The translations under genes were made by a program, and so were the position numbers. Shown here one piece after another: positions 10,933 to 22,343 of a stretch of 64,000 bases of DNA. The DNA comes from Rhynchopus sp. YZ270_cl-10. Taxonomy: Eukaryota; Euglenozoa; Diplonemea; Diplonemida; Diplonemidae. The DNA lies in contig OZ037919.1 of NCBI GenBank assembly GCA_964035575.1, forward strand, positions 248,001-312,000, given 5' to 3'. Every line of letters starts with the position of its first letter. The stretch's first letter is position 1. Below the pieces are notes generated by a model. It worked only from the letters and a program-made list of their open reading frames with translations. It was not told the DNA's origin and ran no database searches.

Positions 10933-12511
10933 CACCACGCTGGATGATAGGGGTCACATGATAGGGTGACATGATAGGGCACATGTTAGGATCCTAACAT
11001 GTACCCTATCATGTGCCCTATCATGTGCCCTATCATGTGCCCTATCATGTGCCCTATCATGTACCCTATCATGTACCCTAACATGTGCCCTATCATGTAC
11101 CCTAACATGTGCCCTATCATGTGACCCTATCAATCCTATCATGTGAACCGGGGAATCCTATCATGTGCCCTATCATGTACCCTATCATGTGACCTATCAT
11201 GTGCCCTATCATGTGCCCTATCATGTGCCCTATCATGTGCCCTATCATGTACCCTATCATGTGCCCTATGGCCACATGATAGGGCACATGTTAGGGTACA
11301 TCATATCAAGTTCACCGCAAAAATTACCACCAGCACTGAAAAGTGACCAGGCAGTCCACTTGACAAACACATCGGTTTGTTGTCAAATAAGTCATCCACC
11401 ATACACTGAGGAGATAATGATCCAACAATTTACAAGAAAGATTACTTAACCTACTGCTGGAAATTGCCAGGTCGTAGTAACACACAAAGTGTGCCTCCGT
11501 TCGGGAAGACCGGATATTCTAGAGACCAAAAAGGCCTCAAGAATATCTTCCGGTAGTCAAGGTATAACCGAGTGAACGGCCCAAGACCCCCGTGGAGAAG
11601 TTAAATGTTGTAATGCTATCAAGTAGAAACTGCGAACACTGTCTTACCCTCCTCAATGCATGGTAGAAGATGTCTTTAACAACAAACCGAGCTCTGCTTA
11701 TCAAGAGTTTTTAATCTTCCCCCCCATTCGATTTTTTGACAAGGTGTCCATACATGCTGACCCACACAGGTGGGAATGCGACACGTAAAATTTCCACCAG
11801 ACGAAGATGATGAGCATGAAAAATAATAATAACAACAATCACAAGCAAAATCTCGTTCGTATTTCGTTTAGTTGGTACGCAACGCCCCGGCGACCAATCG
11901 ACCACGTGGTTGACCAAAAAAATAATGTGAAGGAATTCGCTAAGGAAATCTGCTACCAGTTTGATCAGTCAGTACACTACCACACCCGATTTTGGGCAAA
12001 AAATAGCGCAACACCGCTTTTTTCCCCTTTGTATCACGCTTATCTGCACAACCGTATTGTATTTAGGGGATTTTTTTTTTTTTTTTTTTTTGGAAACTCA
12101 AAACCACGTTTTAGACCCCCCTAGATGCTCAAAAGTGCCAAATTTTGCTTTAAATGGCCTCAATTCGTCGAAATTAGCCCTATTTTGGGGCAAAAAAAAA
12201 AAATTCGAGAGTCCCTTTCCCTGGGAGGCACTAGGTTCACATGATAGGGCACATGATAGGATTCACTGGTTCACATGATAGGGCACATGATAGGGTACAT
12301 GATAGGGTACATGATAGGGCACATGATAGGATTCACTGGCTCACATGATACTTTACTTGTTAGATTTCCGACTTCACATGATAGTTCACATGTTAGATTT
12401 CCCGGTTCACATGATAGTTCACATGATGGGATTTACCGGTTCACATGATAAAATTCTATCATGTGACCTATCATGTAAATCTACCAAATCACCCTATCAT
12501 CCAGCGTGGTG
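10933..12511. mobile_element. Foldback element 1 with 12-mer palindromic-end arrays
   Basis: The outer inverted repeats are CACCACGCTGGATGATAGGG (10933-10952) and its exact complement (12492-12511). Next come arrays of a 12-mer, TGCCCTATCATG: mostly forward at 10999-11266 with inverted units at both its ends, then reverse at 12237-12475. The core (about 11300-12235) has no intact coding frame. Two core segments match foldback element 2: one near 11315-11365 (GGCAGTCCAC) and one at 12105-12230, which is nearly identical to 27108-27228. The element is therefore a non-autonomous foldback transposon of unknown superfamily. I found no convincing target duplication. Confidence 0.8.
10999..11266. 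repeat. 12-mer tandem array (TGCCCTATCATG)n
   Basis: About 20 copies of a 12-bp unit, with TGTACCC and TAACATG variants, form the left subterminal array of foldback element 1. Inverted units flank it on both sides (10950-10990 and 11272-11300), so the left end can fold on itself as well as pair with the right array at 12237-12475. Confidence 0.95.
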
Positions 12512-13195
12512 TGAGATACAGTCATTCAAAAAACAGTGGAGTTTGCACAGTATGGCAACTACACTATTCCAACAATTTTTCAAAAAAAAAAAAAATATCT
12601 TGGCGTCCAAATAATTAGTTCCTTTTGTAGACATCTAACTAAAAGGGAAAGCGGGGGAGTTATGTCGCTGAGATGTGGACTTATGCACTACCGTCATCCA
12701 AGTACATTTTGGTGTCAAAAATAGAACACCAAATTGCCCCAAAAATTCCCCAAACTTATTTGGATGCCAAGTTGTTTTAGGTACACTGTTCACGAGAGGG
12801 CTTTGTATTTCAACTCTACTTTTTCCCCCCCTCCCTGTAATGCACTAAAAGGTACTCTGTTGAGGGCTGTGTATTTCAAGTCAAAAAAACCGACAGTGGA
12901 GATTGCACAACTGTGGCAACACAACCGAGGCAACTACACTACTCCAACAATTTATCAAAAAAAAAAAATATTTTTTAAAACGACTGTATTACCGACAATG
13001 GATGGGCAACACCATCTTTAATAAAAAGAGACTTTTGTTCTAATCATGTATTGCTCGAAAGTATCATGAAATTCACGTTGTACGCTTTTGGTTACCTATT
13101 TGGTGCTCTGTATTGTGGGCCCTGTGAAGGAAAACAAAACCCCCCCACCCCCACCCATAATTACCCACCAAGATGGGGGCTTTACGCGATTGTCG

Positions 13196-13372
13196 ACCAG
13201 GGTTTTTTCTGGAGGGGGGGCGGGGGGGCGCGCGCCCCCCCGTCAGACTTTTTTGAGATTTCGAGGGGGGGCGCGCCCCCCCTCGTGCCCCCCCGTGAAA
13301 TCCGGCGGGGGGGGCGCGGGGGGGCAGAGTGGTAGGGGTGGGTGACCCACCCCCCTACCACTCTGCCCCCCT
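13196..13372. repeat. G/C-rich hairpin element, CAGGGTTTTTTCT start
   Basis: After CAGGGTTTTTTCTGG the sequence becomes runs of G and C (GGGGGGGCG, GCGCGCCCCC) and ends in a nearly perfect 50-bp palindrome whose arms read GGGCAGAGTGGTAGGGGTGG (from about 13323) and the reverse up to 13371. The same start, CAGGGTTTTTTCT followed by a G run and GC hairpins, recurs at 63459-63545. Strong hairpins and G-quadruplexes are expected. No frame here can be trusted as coding. Confidence 0.7.
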
Positions 13373-14159
13373 TCACCTTCCCCATCATGCTCTCGCGAGC
13401 CTCCAGGAAGTAAGGGGAGTAGGCGTTTCCGTAGCAACATAACTGTTTTGCGTCGAAGGTGACATAGTTTGGCAGTAAAAATGTGCAATTTTAAGCGCAA
13501 TTTTTAGAAATGTTGCGTACCGTGGCTTCGCCAGGAACCTTTGGGTGCCATGACCGCCGTTTCTCTTGTAAATGTACTGAGGTTACTGACAATTCGTGTA
13601 CCACGTGTGCCTGGTGCAAATATCAATGAAGTGCCGAACTCCGCAGTTGGACAAAAAAACAGAGGAATTCTCCGCCGGAGGCCCCAACTTGAGCTGGGTT
13701 GCGGACCCGGGCGTGCGAAGTGCGCCCGGGCTCGACCGAGTTTTGATCTACGAAAACCCACAAAACCTATGTACTCCCCTGTTGCATGGTCAACCGCGAG
13801 AAAAAAAATATATGCACTTTTTTGCCCTGTGCCCCCCCGTCAGCCAAAAACCCCGAATCCTAGAAAAAACCCTGTTGTCGACACAACAAAAAAAAGGCAG
13901 TGGAGATTGCACAACTGTGGCAACACAACCGAGGCAACTACACTACTCCAACAATTTATCAAAAAAAAGAAAAATAGTAACATGGCTGCTGTGCGGTCTG
14001 TTGTCGTGTTTTATCTAACAAAAAAGTTTATGTCATGTGCTTCCACTTCCACCCCTTGCTTCCGCATGGAAAAGCTGTTGGGCAAGAGAGAGAGAGAGAG
14101 AGAAAAGGGATGCGTGTGATGTACTACATTTGCCTCCAAAAGCAATAAAGGGTTTTTAA

Positions 14160-14983
14160 CCCTTAGCCAACCAAGGCATTTTTAGGTGTGATTTTTTTGA
14201 TTTTGGGGGTCCAGGCTCTCCAAGAGGCAAAATGTGAAGGGCAACGACTTTTTGACCGATTCTGGTCGCAATTGAAAGATTTTGAGCAGAACTTTTGGTT
14301 ATTTATTTTTTGGATTTTTTTTGAAAAAAAAATATTTTGTAAAAATCCAAAATGCTTGGAAAAAAACACCCAAAAATTCGGGAAAAATAGCTCCCGCAGT
14401 CCTCTGACGAAATATGTGTGCAAAACCGGAACTCGAAAATGGCGTTATTTGAAAGATCGAGAGCAAATGACATCAATAAAAAAAAAATCGGTCAGAAATA
14501 TGGAGTAGAAGTTGTATGAACAGCTTGAGAGAGGAACGAAAAATAGTGAAAAACAGTAAAAACAGTCAAAAGCAGTCAAAACCAGTGAAAAGGAGGTGAA
14601 AGTCCTGTTGGTGTGAGGGTGGCTGTGTTACGAATGGGAGGTCGTGCGACCCCGCAATTGCTTTATTTTTGCTCATATGTGACAAATACCATATTTTTGA
14701 CAATTTTTGGGGTCTTGGTTGGGCCTTGGACACCAACCCAAAAACCAGAAGATAGCATCAACTTTCAGTGTTTGGGGGGAGACAATCCCTGACGCTGCCT
14801 ACCAAATATGTGGTTGTTTTTTTCTCCCGAAAATATGTTTTTTGGAACGTTTCGTGACAAATCTTTTCAACATAAAAAAAATCGATCAAAAAGTCCAAAA
14901 AAAAAAAATTGTTTACTGGTGTTCTTCATAAAACCCCCCAAAAAAAAAAACAACCCCTGTACGGGTTGCTGGTTGGCTAAGGG
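14160..14983. mobile_element. TTAA-flanked inverted-repeat element (piggyBac-like, non-autonomous)
   Basis: The ends CCCTTAGCCAACCA (14160) and TGGTTGGCTAAGGG (to 14983) are exact inverted copies, and both are flanked by TTAA (14156-14159 and 14984-14987). TTAA target duplications with CCC-starting ends are the known hallmark of piggyBac-family insertions. The 824-bp body is AT-rich with no transposase frame, so it would need enzyme from elsewhere. Assignment rests on the ends alone; perfect ends suggest a fairly young insertion. Confidence 0.65.
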
Positions 14984-15002
14984 TTAAAAAAAAGACAGTG
15001 GT

Positions 15003-15099
15003 CCACCTGATTTTTACCCCGCGTTTAGGCCCGTATAGGCCAACCCCACCCATTTTCCCCAGCCTTTACGCGCCTTTTCGCGGGGTAAAAATCAGGTGG
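15003..15099. repeat. 97-bp hairpin, arms CCACCTGATTTTTACCCCGC
   Basis: A 21-bp perfect inverted repeat (15003-15023 against 15079-15099) surrounds about 55 bases that contain further GC-rich pairing. It lies 16 bases beyond the right TTAA of the neighbouring element. It could be a tiny MITE or a structured RNA; I saw no other copy. Confidence 0.8.
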
Positions 15100-15355
15100 G
15101 TGGTGTCTGCAGAGGTGGCAACTACACTATTCCAACAATCCTTCACAAAGAAATAATAATCCTGTCTACAAAGCACCCTAGCCTTTCAAGGTAGGCTGGG
15201 TGATTTGTTAATAAAACAACAACAAAAAAAAAAGTGACTATTTCTTCCCCCCAATTTTTTTCTCCTTCTTGTGCTTTTATCCGGATGGCTGGCATTGTAC
15301 GGTGGGTCGGAGGTGTCCTGCATTGATAACTTCAATTTTTTTCCCCCCTGTCACC

Positions 15356-15492
15356 TCATGAAGGAGGAAATAGAAACGAAAGCATTTTGAACATTTTGCG
15401 GTTCTGGGGACGAACCGCGCTGCAGAAGCCACCTCCTCACCAAACAGGTCGAGGTGTTGTGCGTTTCACCACAACCCTCTCTCCCATGGGTT
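15356..15492. repeat. Dispersed repeat, also inverted in a gene intron
   Basis: About 140 bases, containing AACCGCGCTGCAGAAGCC and GGTCGAGGTGTTGTGC, match 39680-39825 in inverted orientation with few differences. The second copy lies inside intron 4 of the gamma-carbonic anhydrase gene. Similarity may extend to the TAACACTCA-like flank near 39660. Confidence 0.8.
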
Positions 15493-15784
15493 TATATCGT
15501 GTGATGAGTGTTAAATTTCTATTTCCACAGTACAAACTCTAGGTAGTGCGTTTAGTGCGAATAGACGAATTATAGCGGAGTTGTCTACACTAATACAACC
15601 AAGTTTTCAGACAAACAAAAATGGTGTAAGGGAAAGGGGAGAGGTCTGAGTTATTATTTGCTCTCGATTTGGCATAAGAAGTGGTTTCCATTAAATATTC
15701 CGCAAACCCCGCTCCCCGTAAACGAAAATTAGCAAGTAAAACAACCGATTTAGCAAATAAATACCCGATGCAGAATAATAACTA

Positions 15785-16139
15785 GGGGTAAGGACATTCT
15801 GGTACCCCCAAGTTTGACTTTTGGACAATTCAGACCCACAAGGTTTCGATAAAGACAATTCAGACCCACAAGGTTTACGATAAAGACACTTCAGAACCAC
15901 AAGGTTTGCATTTTGGACACCTCAGACCCACAAGGTTTGCATTTTGGACAGTTCAGACCCACAAGGTCTGAACTGTCCAAAGTGCAAACCTTGTGGGGTT
16001 GAACTGTCCAAAATGCAAACCTTGTGGTTCTGAAGTGTCTTTATCGTAAACCTTGTGGGTCTGAATTGTCTTTATCGAAACCTTGTGGGTCTGAATTGTC
16101 CAAAAGTCAAACTTGGGGGTACCAGAATGTCCTTACCCC
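15785..16139. mobile_element. 355-bp foldback element with 9-bp target duplication
   Basis: Nearly the whole element is one palindrome with arms of about 177 bp. Each arm holds four to five tandem variants of GACAATTCAGACCCACAAGG separated by CGATAAA or GCATTTTG. The outer 120 bp of the arms look identical. It starts GGGGTAAGGAC, ends GTCCTTACCCC, and is flanked by TAATAACTA on both sides (15776-15784 and 16140-16148). A 9-bp duplication is typical of Mutator-like elements. A decayed relative of one arm lies at 42290-42420. There is no coding capacity. Confidence 0.85.
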
Positions 16140-16529
16140 TAATAACTAAGATCCCTCCCTTTAAATGTCTTGGCTGTGTCTGTGAAGGGAGGTGGTATGG
16201 TTGTTCAGGTTATGTTATGGGATATTGGTGTGGCTGAAAGGGGGTGCTATTTTGTGCTATTTTTGTGCTATTTTTGTGCTATTTTCTGCTATTCTGGGCA
16301 TCTTGATTTTTTGGTGCGGCTGAAAGGGGGTGCTATTTTCTGCTATTCTGGGGTCGTCAGCCACACCAGATATGCACAACGCACAGTGCCGACTACATAT
16401 CCTTCAAGACAGCCACCTCCAAAGCTTGCAGCGCAGCGGGATGAGCAAATGAGAACATCACCACAACAAAGATGTTCTGGCAAAGTCTTTTTGGTAGAGG
16501 CCCGCCAGGGAACAGCGAACACCACTGCA

Positions 16530-16653
16530 CTGTACACACTTTGTCAGGTCCGAGATGGGTGAGCAAATTGGGTGGGTATGCATAACAATGTGTACCCACT
16601 TTTCTGCTCACCCAATTTGCTCACCCATCTGGACATGACAAACTGTGTACCTT
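16530..16653. repeat. Hairpin, arms with GATGGGTGAGCAAATTGGG
   Basis: The segment 16530-16574 is complementary to 16609-16653 with only one or two mismatches and one indel. The innermost 21 bp (GATGGGTGAGCAAATTGGGT and one more pair) are perfect. It sits between stretches with some coding character on the minus strand (16393-16540 and 16660-16870), so it may be an insertion into a decayed gene. Confidence 0.75.
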
Positions 16654-16892
16654 CAGTAGGTGATCACCATAGTACCTCTTCGCAAGCCTCTCAGAGATTC
16701 TGAATCATTTGAGAAAAAAGCTACGATATTCTCCGCCATGCGGGCGGCATGCAGACTGTTCATCCTTCCCTCCAACTTCACAATATTATCCTCCCTACAT
16801 TGCACAGGATTCGCGTCCCTGTGTTTGTAATGATCCCCGTTCATCTGATGAGTGGAAGCGGGAGTAGACACATATCAGATGTAAAACCACGA

Positions 16893-16958
16893 AAATGGAT
16901 TGTAGGACTGCATGGTTGGGGGTGTCCACTCCAACCATGCAGTCCTACAATCCATTTC
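16893..16958. repeat. Hairpin made of head-to-head copies of a dispersed repeat
   Basis: Here the common repeat word GGATTGTAGGACTGCATGG is followed, after about 11 bases, by its own complement, giving a stem of about 27 bp. The rest of the dispersed repeat continues to about 17035, ending in a T tract. Other copies of this family in the window lack the inverted half. Confidence 0.8.
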
Positions 16959-17084
16959 GTCCGGTACATCAGTCATTGTACCAAAAAGGTACACTGTTCG
17001 CAAGAGGGCTGTTGTATTTCAAGTCAACTTTTTTGACAGGATTTGTTACATACACATTGGGGGGTGTTTTTTTTGGGGTGAACA

Positions 17085-20000
17085 ATGGTGGAAATGACGT
17101 TCGACAACGTGGTGAAGTATGCGTACATTGGGTTGCGCATTGGCGTGATTGTCATGAGTCTGCTCAGCATCTTTGGATTCATCCTGCTCCTCGCAAACAT
17201 GGACGACTCAAACCTGAACCTCATCGGCAAGTTCTTCAGTATAGTAAGCTACACAAGCTACATGGTCGTCCTCCTCCTCATCCTCTTAACACAATTCGAG
17301 TACGAGCTCTTTATGAAATACCTAATGTATGTAATGTACCCCAGCGTACTCCAAATATGGGCAAAAAAGGGCAAAAAAATCCCCAACATCTGCCTTATTT
17401 GGAGTGTAAGCGTTTTTTTTTTCCCCCACTCAAAAAAAAAAAATCCCTTCATTTTGCGTCAAAAGGAAGTTATTCTGGCATCCTGTAGTATCCTTTGAGG
17501 GGACAGTAAGTCCGTGAGGCTTCTTCTGGGTCATATCAGCAGGAGGAGCGTTTCTTTTCGCCATTTTGACCCCGTTTTTTTTTCTTTTCAGTGGTTTAAC
17601 CACTTAGTGAATTCTTCCTGCTTTGCCTCTGGAAACAAAGACCGAAGTGCCTGACACTTCTGCAGGTGGCAGGAGGCTTTGTCAGCGGTTGACTTCCTGT
17701 CAAACCCTGCGTGATGGGGAGGCCATATGTCTGCTTTCACAACTCCGTGTATCTCACCCCCCAACAAAGTTCTCACCCTTTCTTCTCTTTTGATTGAGAG
17801 GCCCGTCAGCTCCAGCTGTCTTTCCCACGGGATGTCGCTGAAGAAGAGGGAGGTGGCGCTAACGTTCTTGTTCTGTGCAAGGTGGCGGATGTGCTGCAGG
17901 AAAACATCCCCGTTGTCGTCCATGCGGGGTATCCGTCGGGGCTAAGCTTGTGGTCTACAAAAATCGGATATAATTGATTCTTATACCAAAGCGGCCTACA
18001 CAATCGGATACAATTTGGTTCTTGCTTTGTTCATGTCACATCGGATACTCCAATAAGAGGTACACATGGAACCCCGTGAGGGGTCAGCATCCTCACCGAG
18101 ACGTGGATCATCTTCTTTGGCGTCCAACGCTGCCCGACAGCGCCACGTCATTGTTAATCTCCTTTCCCGTGACCCCCTGTTCTCCAGCTTCCTGGGTCAT
18201 GGGTTTTCCCAGTACATACAGTGTAGGGTGCAGGTGGCCCCCTTGAACCACAATTATGCTTCTGCAAAGGCCGTACGCAGAGGTGGCTCTTCTCATGAGA
18301 TTCGAAGGTGCGGGGTCTTCCACGTCCTCCAACGTTCCTTGTATAATTAGACCTTCCTTTATGGCGTACCTTCTCGCTGTTTGAGCATCTTCTTCGCCTG
18401 CTCAGCAGGCTTTTATGTCATAAAGTCACCCTTTCCCTCACATTTTATTTTGTCACGAAGTTGGGGGGGTTTTTTTTTTGGGTTTGAGTTGCATATTCAT
18501 GGGCTATTGTTTATACACCAGATCCCCTACCTCCACCTCCACACACAGGGTGCTGTACTACCGTCCCGTGAAGTGCCTGCTGCTTATCTTCATGGGGGTG
18601 CAGATCCTCAACACCAGAGCGGTCATGGAGCAGCAGGACCTCGACACCATGTTCCAGAAGGTCCTCACAAACCTGGCAGGGTACTACTTTGTGATTGCAG
18701 GAACGGTCTACCTTGTGTTGAGTATGCAAAACAAAACCCCCCTTTTTTTTTGCGTCCAATCCGTACAAAAAAATAGCTACTGAATAACAGAGCCAACCCA
18801 GTGGGTGATTGTCGGAAAATATCCCCCCCCCCCCCGCACCCCACTTTATTTTTCCATATTTGGGCATTCAAAAAATGTAACAACCCTTCCCCCTTTGTTG
18901 ACAAAACCAAACACAGACTTGGTTTCACTAAAAATATTCTTTGAATCAAAATCCATTCTTTAATTGGTGTGACCTATACAAGGGTAGTGGTATACCTTAG
19001 AAGGACCTTAGAAGGACCTTTTTTACACCTTTTTTTTTGGGGGGTGCTAAAATTATTTTGTGTACATCTTTTTGGTGGTTTTTTGTGGCCAGAAAATTTC
19101 CCCAGAAATTTTTCCCCACAAAAAATCAAAAAAAATTTTTTTTGATTTCGGTGCACCGGAGCCTGTACGTGCTGTGATGGGGTCACTTTGCGCTCAGAAA
19201 TGAGTATTTTTGACCTAAAATGCATGTGTCAGTTTTTACAGGCCATTTTCAGGTTCTGTGTGCAAAATATGGTCAGTACTTGACTTCTGAAGGAAAAGTA
19301 CAAAAGGAACGTGGGGCAGTTTGCGTAGATGCGAATTTTACACCCCATCATTTGACGGGCGGAGCTCGTGGAACCCAACGAAGAGTGAGAAAAAAGGATA
19401 CGCCGAAACAATAAAAGTAGCGTACCGTGCGCCTGCGGCGCAAGCTAGTATCCCACCTTCCCATGACATAGTGTCGCAGGCTATCGCCGTCTCGGAACCC
19501 TCCATCGGCCCTTTGGTACTGGGTACTGGGTACTGGGTACTGGGTACTGGGTACTGGGTACTGGGTACTGGGTACTGGGTACTGGGTACTGGGTACTGGG
19601 TACTGGGTACTGGGTACTGGGTACTGGGTACTGGGTACTGGGTACTGGGTACTGGGTACTGGGTACTGGGTACTGGGTACTGGGTACTGGGTACTGGGTA
19701 CTGGGTACTGGGTACTGGGTACTGGGTACTGGGTACTGGGTACTGGGTACTGGGTACTGGGTACTGGGTACTGGGTACTGGGTACTGGGTACTGGGTACT
19801 GGGTACTGGGTACTGGGTACTGGGTACTGGGTACTGGGTACTGGGTACTGGGTACTGGGTACTGGGTACTGGGTACTGGGTACTGGGTACTGGGTACTGG
19901 GTACTGGGTACTGGGTACTGGGTACTGGGTACTGGGTACTGGGTACTGGGTACTGGGTACTGGGTACTGGGTACTGGGTACTGGGTACTGGGTACACAGT

Positions 20001-20691
20001 TTTTTGATCGAAAACAAGTCCACTCCACCACAGAGAAAGCTCGGGAAAAAGTCACGTTTTCCTTAAGGAAATGCCCTAAGGAAAACCACCATACCTTAGA
20101 AGGACCTTTTTTACACCTTTTTTTTAGAAAAATCACACCATTAATGGGTTCTTTTTTTTGAAAACCCCCATAGTAACTTCTCCTTCTTTGTCTTCACCCC
20201 AATCTCTTTTTTACATTTTGTTTTTGTTTTTTTTTACAGCGGTCCTGAACATTAAGAATGGAGAGTCGGTTATCCCCGATGATGGGACTGGATTTAAGGC
20301 TGGTATTGACGAGGGTCGGGATCGTGGTGCTAGCGCAACTGAGGGTGGAGGAGGTGGCGGAGGATTCTTTGGAAAGAAGAAGAAGAAGTCCGACGACCGT
20401 GCGGAGAGTCTGATTGACGGCGACATCCAGAACGACGTGGAGCAGCGCCCTCCCCCGGTTACATCGGGGGATGGTGACTTTCCGTTTGCAACAGACAGAC
20501 CGCTTGGGGACGACAAAGATCCGTTCACATCTGGGCCAAGCAAACAGGCTGACGATACATACGCGCCTCCCCCAGTTGTAGTTGACACTGACATTCAGAC
20601 GAGACGCAAGGAAGAGGACGATGAGCTAGAAAGGATGTACGCCCAAGCGCAAACCACACAAGCCTCCTCTGGTTTTGCAGCGGCTGATTAG
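17085..20691 (+). CDS. Four-helix membrane protein, TVP15/COPI-associated type (288 aa)
   Basis: Three exons join in frame: 17085-17326, 18549-18721 and 20240-20691, with donors GTATGT and GTATGC and acceptors CACACAG and TTTACAG. The predicted membrane spans lie at about residues 15-37, 49-72, 84-99 and 118-137, packed into the first half. The second half is a polar tail with a Gly run followed by five Lys near residue 180, then Asp, Pro and Glu-rich sequence ending AAAD. Four helices with a charged cytosolic tail resemble the COPI-associated/TVP15 family of Golgi membrane proteins; this assignment is by topology and general sequence feel, so the function is tentative. The start is the first ATG after a TG-rich leader; a second Met follows three codons later. 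Intron 2 carries a 481-bp heptamer array, and intron 1 carries coding-like antisense sequence. Confidence 0.75.
17588..18405 (-). other. Coding-like antisense sequence inside intron 1
   Basis: Two minus-strand stretches look coding by composition. One spans about 18405 down to 18108, preceded by a possible acceptor, and reads through GLIIQGTLEDVEDPAPSNLM and a Gly/His-rich segment. The other spans 17950 down to 17588, with MDDNGDVFLQHIRHLAQNKN and an Arg/Glu-rich middle, and ends with a stop at 17588. Between them is AT-rich sequence that could be an intron. I do not recognise the protein. It may be a nested gene, a relic of one, or part of an inserted element. It is the only substantial minus-strand coding signal within a gene. 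Confidence 0.35.
19515..19995. repeat. Heptamer tandem array (GGTACTG)n inside an intron
   Basis: About 69 perfect copies of a 7-bp unit lie inside intron 2 of the membrane-protein gene, about 245 bases before exon 3. No rotation contains a stop on either strand. Close to it, the segment at 19415-19445 carries the CGTACCGTGCGCC hairpin module. Confidence 0.97.
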
Positions 20692-21829
20692 AAAAAAAAA
20701 GACTTTGTTTTGGAATCTGGTTATTTAGTTTCAGTTTTGTTTTGTAAAAAAAAGGAGGGTTTGGAATAGCCTTGAATAGTTTTCCCCAACAAAGCTCCTT
20801 CTGCAATTACGCAACGTAAGGATGACTGGGGATTGCTAAACTTGGGAGGGGACAGTCCTGGAACTATCCGTGGGGCGGCGGCAAATGTAAAATTCCTGTT
20901 AATAACAGCCCTGAGGGGGGAGAGGAGGGAACACAAAAAGGCAAATACCATTTACTTCACAATTTGCCGATATTCTACGGGGGTTATGTGCGGTGGCTTA
21001 GTGATCGTTCATGTTCTTTTTCCCTCTGTACTTTTTGTATTTTTTTTTCTCTTCACCCCAACCCGGACTACGTAGTGTTGTTGGGTTAGAGCTATTTCTA
21101 AATAGGGTCCAAAATCCAAAATTGGCGCATTTTTTTTTGTCCACTTTCATTTTCCTCAAAAAGGTGATTGTCGAAACTACAAAAAAAAATCAGGGACAGG
21201 GACGGGTTTTTAGAAATAGCCCTGTGTTGGGTGCTGCAAAAAAAAAAAAAAAAAAGAACTTCTTATCTAGCTCACAACGGGGCCTTGCTGTTTCGTGCCT
21301 TCCCCCACAAGGCCCTTCCCACTCAAGTTGCGATAGAAGTGCAACAGTGCAACGGACCACCCATCTTCCAAGTAGGCAGATGCATGTGTATGCGTGGACC
21401 CGTGTGACTCTTCCAGCTTCAAAAAAACAAATATCCTCCCTCCCCCATACGTTTTTCTGTTCGCTCTCCAAAAAAAAAGACAAAAAAATTGAATAATTCC
21501 CCCTCTTTTGTGACTACCCCACTCCTTTTCACTTCTGGCAAAGAATGTGTACACGACGATTCATCCTTCAACCTTTCTTTTTAAAAAAAAACACCAAACT
21601 CCCCAAAAAAGGATTCTGGCATCCCCTACTGCGCTATCCTCCCTTCTATTCTGCTCTCTTTTTAAGGATATTTCTATGGATAATGGCTATCTCTAAAAAC
21701 CTAAAAAAAATCAAACATAAACCCCTTTCATCTTAAACAAGAGCACAAAAGCAAACATAACAAAAACCTCATAAAAACCCATTCAAAAACCCCTTTCATC
21801 TTCCAGCAATACACAATACACACAATTCC

Positions 21830-22084
21830 ATGCAGAGTTACATGCACACACGCGACCACAGACATGTGGTGTACGGACTGGACAGTGGAGTTGCTGTAGG
21901 GACAGGGGAACGCCGCATCATCAACGGCTTGAGGGGCTGCATGAACCTTTCTACACACAACGAGCGTCGCACCGGCACAGCCACAGTCCACTCCCCGCAA
22001 CGTCCCACCCGGCTCATCCCACAGCTGCACACCTCTTCGGAACCTGATACCACCTTCTCCGCTGCGCAAGCAACCTGCGGTTAG
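21830..22084 (+). CDS. Possible small gene or terminal exon, unknown (84 aa)
   Basis: A GC-rich open frame from ATG 21830 reads MQSYMHTRDHRHVVYGLDSG and ends ...AAQATCG before a stop at 22082-22084. A good acceptor (CATGCAG, ending 21835) lies at its start, so it may instead be the last exon of a gene. A possible upstream exon at 21267-21377 ends in a GTAGGC donor, but all its frames are open, so I cannot choose one. Composition differs clearly from the A/T-tract sequence around it. Rich in Arg, His, Thr and Ser; no motif recognised. Confidence 0.4.
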   Translation: MQSYMHTRDHRHVVYGLDSGVAVGTGERRIINGLRGCMNLSTHNERRTGTATVHSPQRPTRLIPQLHTSSEPDTTFSAAQATCG

Positions 22085-22343
22085 GGAGGGGGAGAGGAGG
22101 AGGAGGAGGAGGAGGTTTTGTGTTGAAAAAGAAAAGAATGAAATTTCTTGAAAAGAAATTTGATTGGGGTTGAAGATGATCTGCGTCTATGCCCTTTGGA
22201 ATTCAGTTAGCCTGTCGGGTGACTTTGTGTTGTACAGAACCCGTCTTTGGACAGGGTGATTTGTCGAAAACTACAAAAAAAAATAGTATGATTTTTGTGA
22301 TGTTGGAAAATGCAATATTCGGGGGGGTGGGGGAGGGTTGTTG

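Noticed and set aside
10954-11300. A CRISPR array
   Set aside because: The repeats are contiguous 12-mers without unique spacers, arranged as the ends of a foldback element in a eukaryotic genome.
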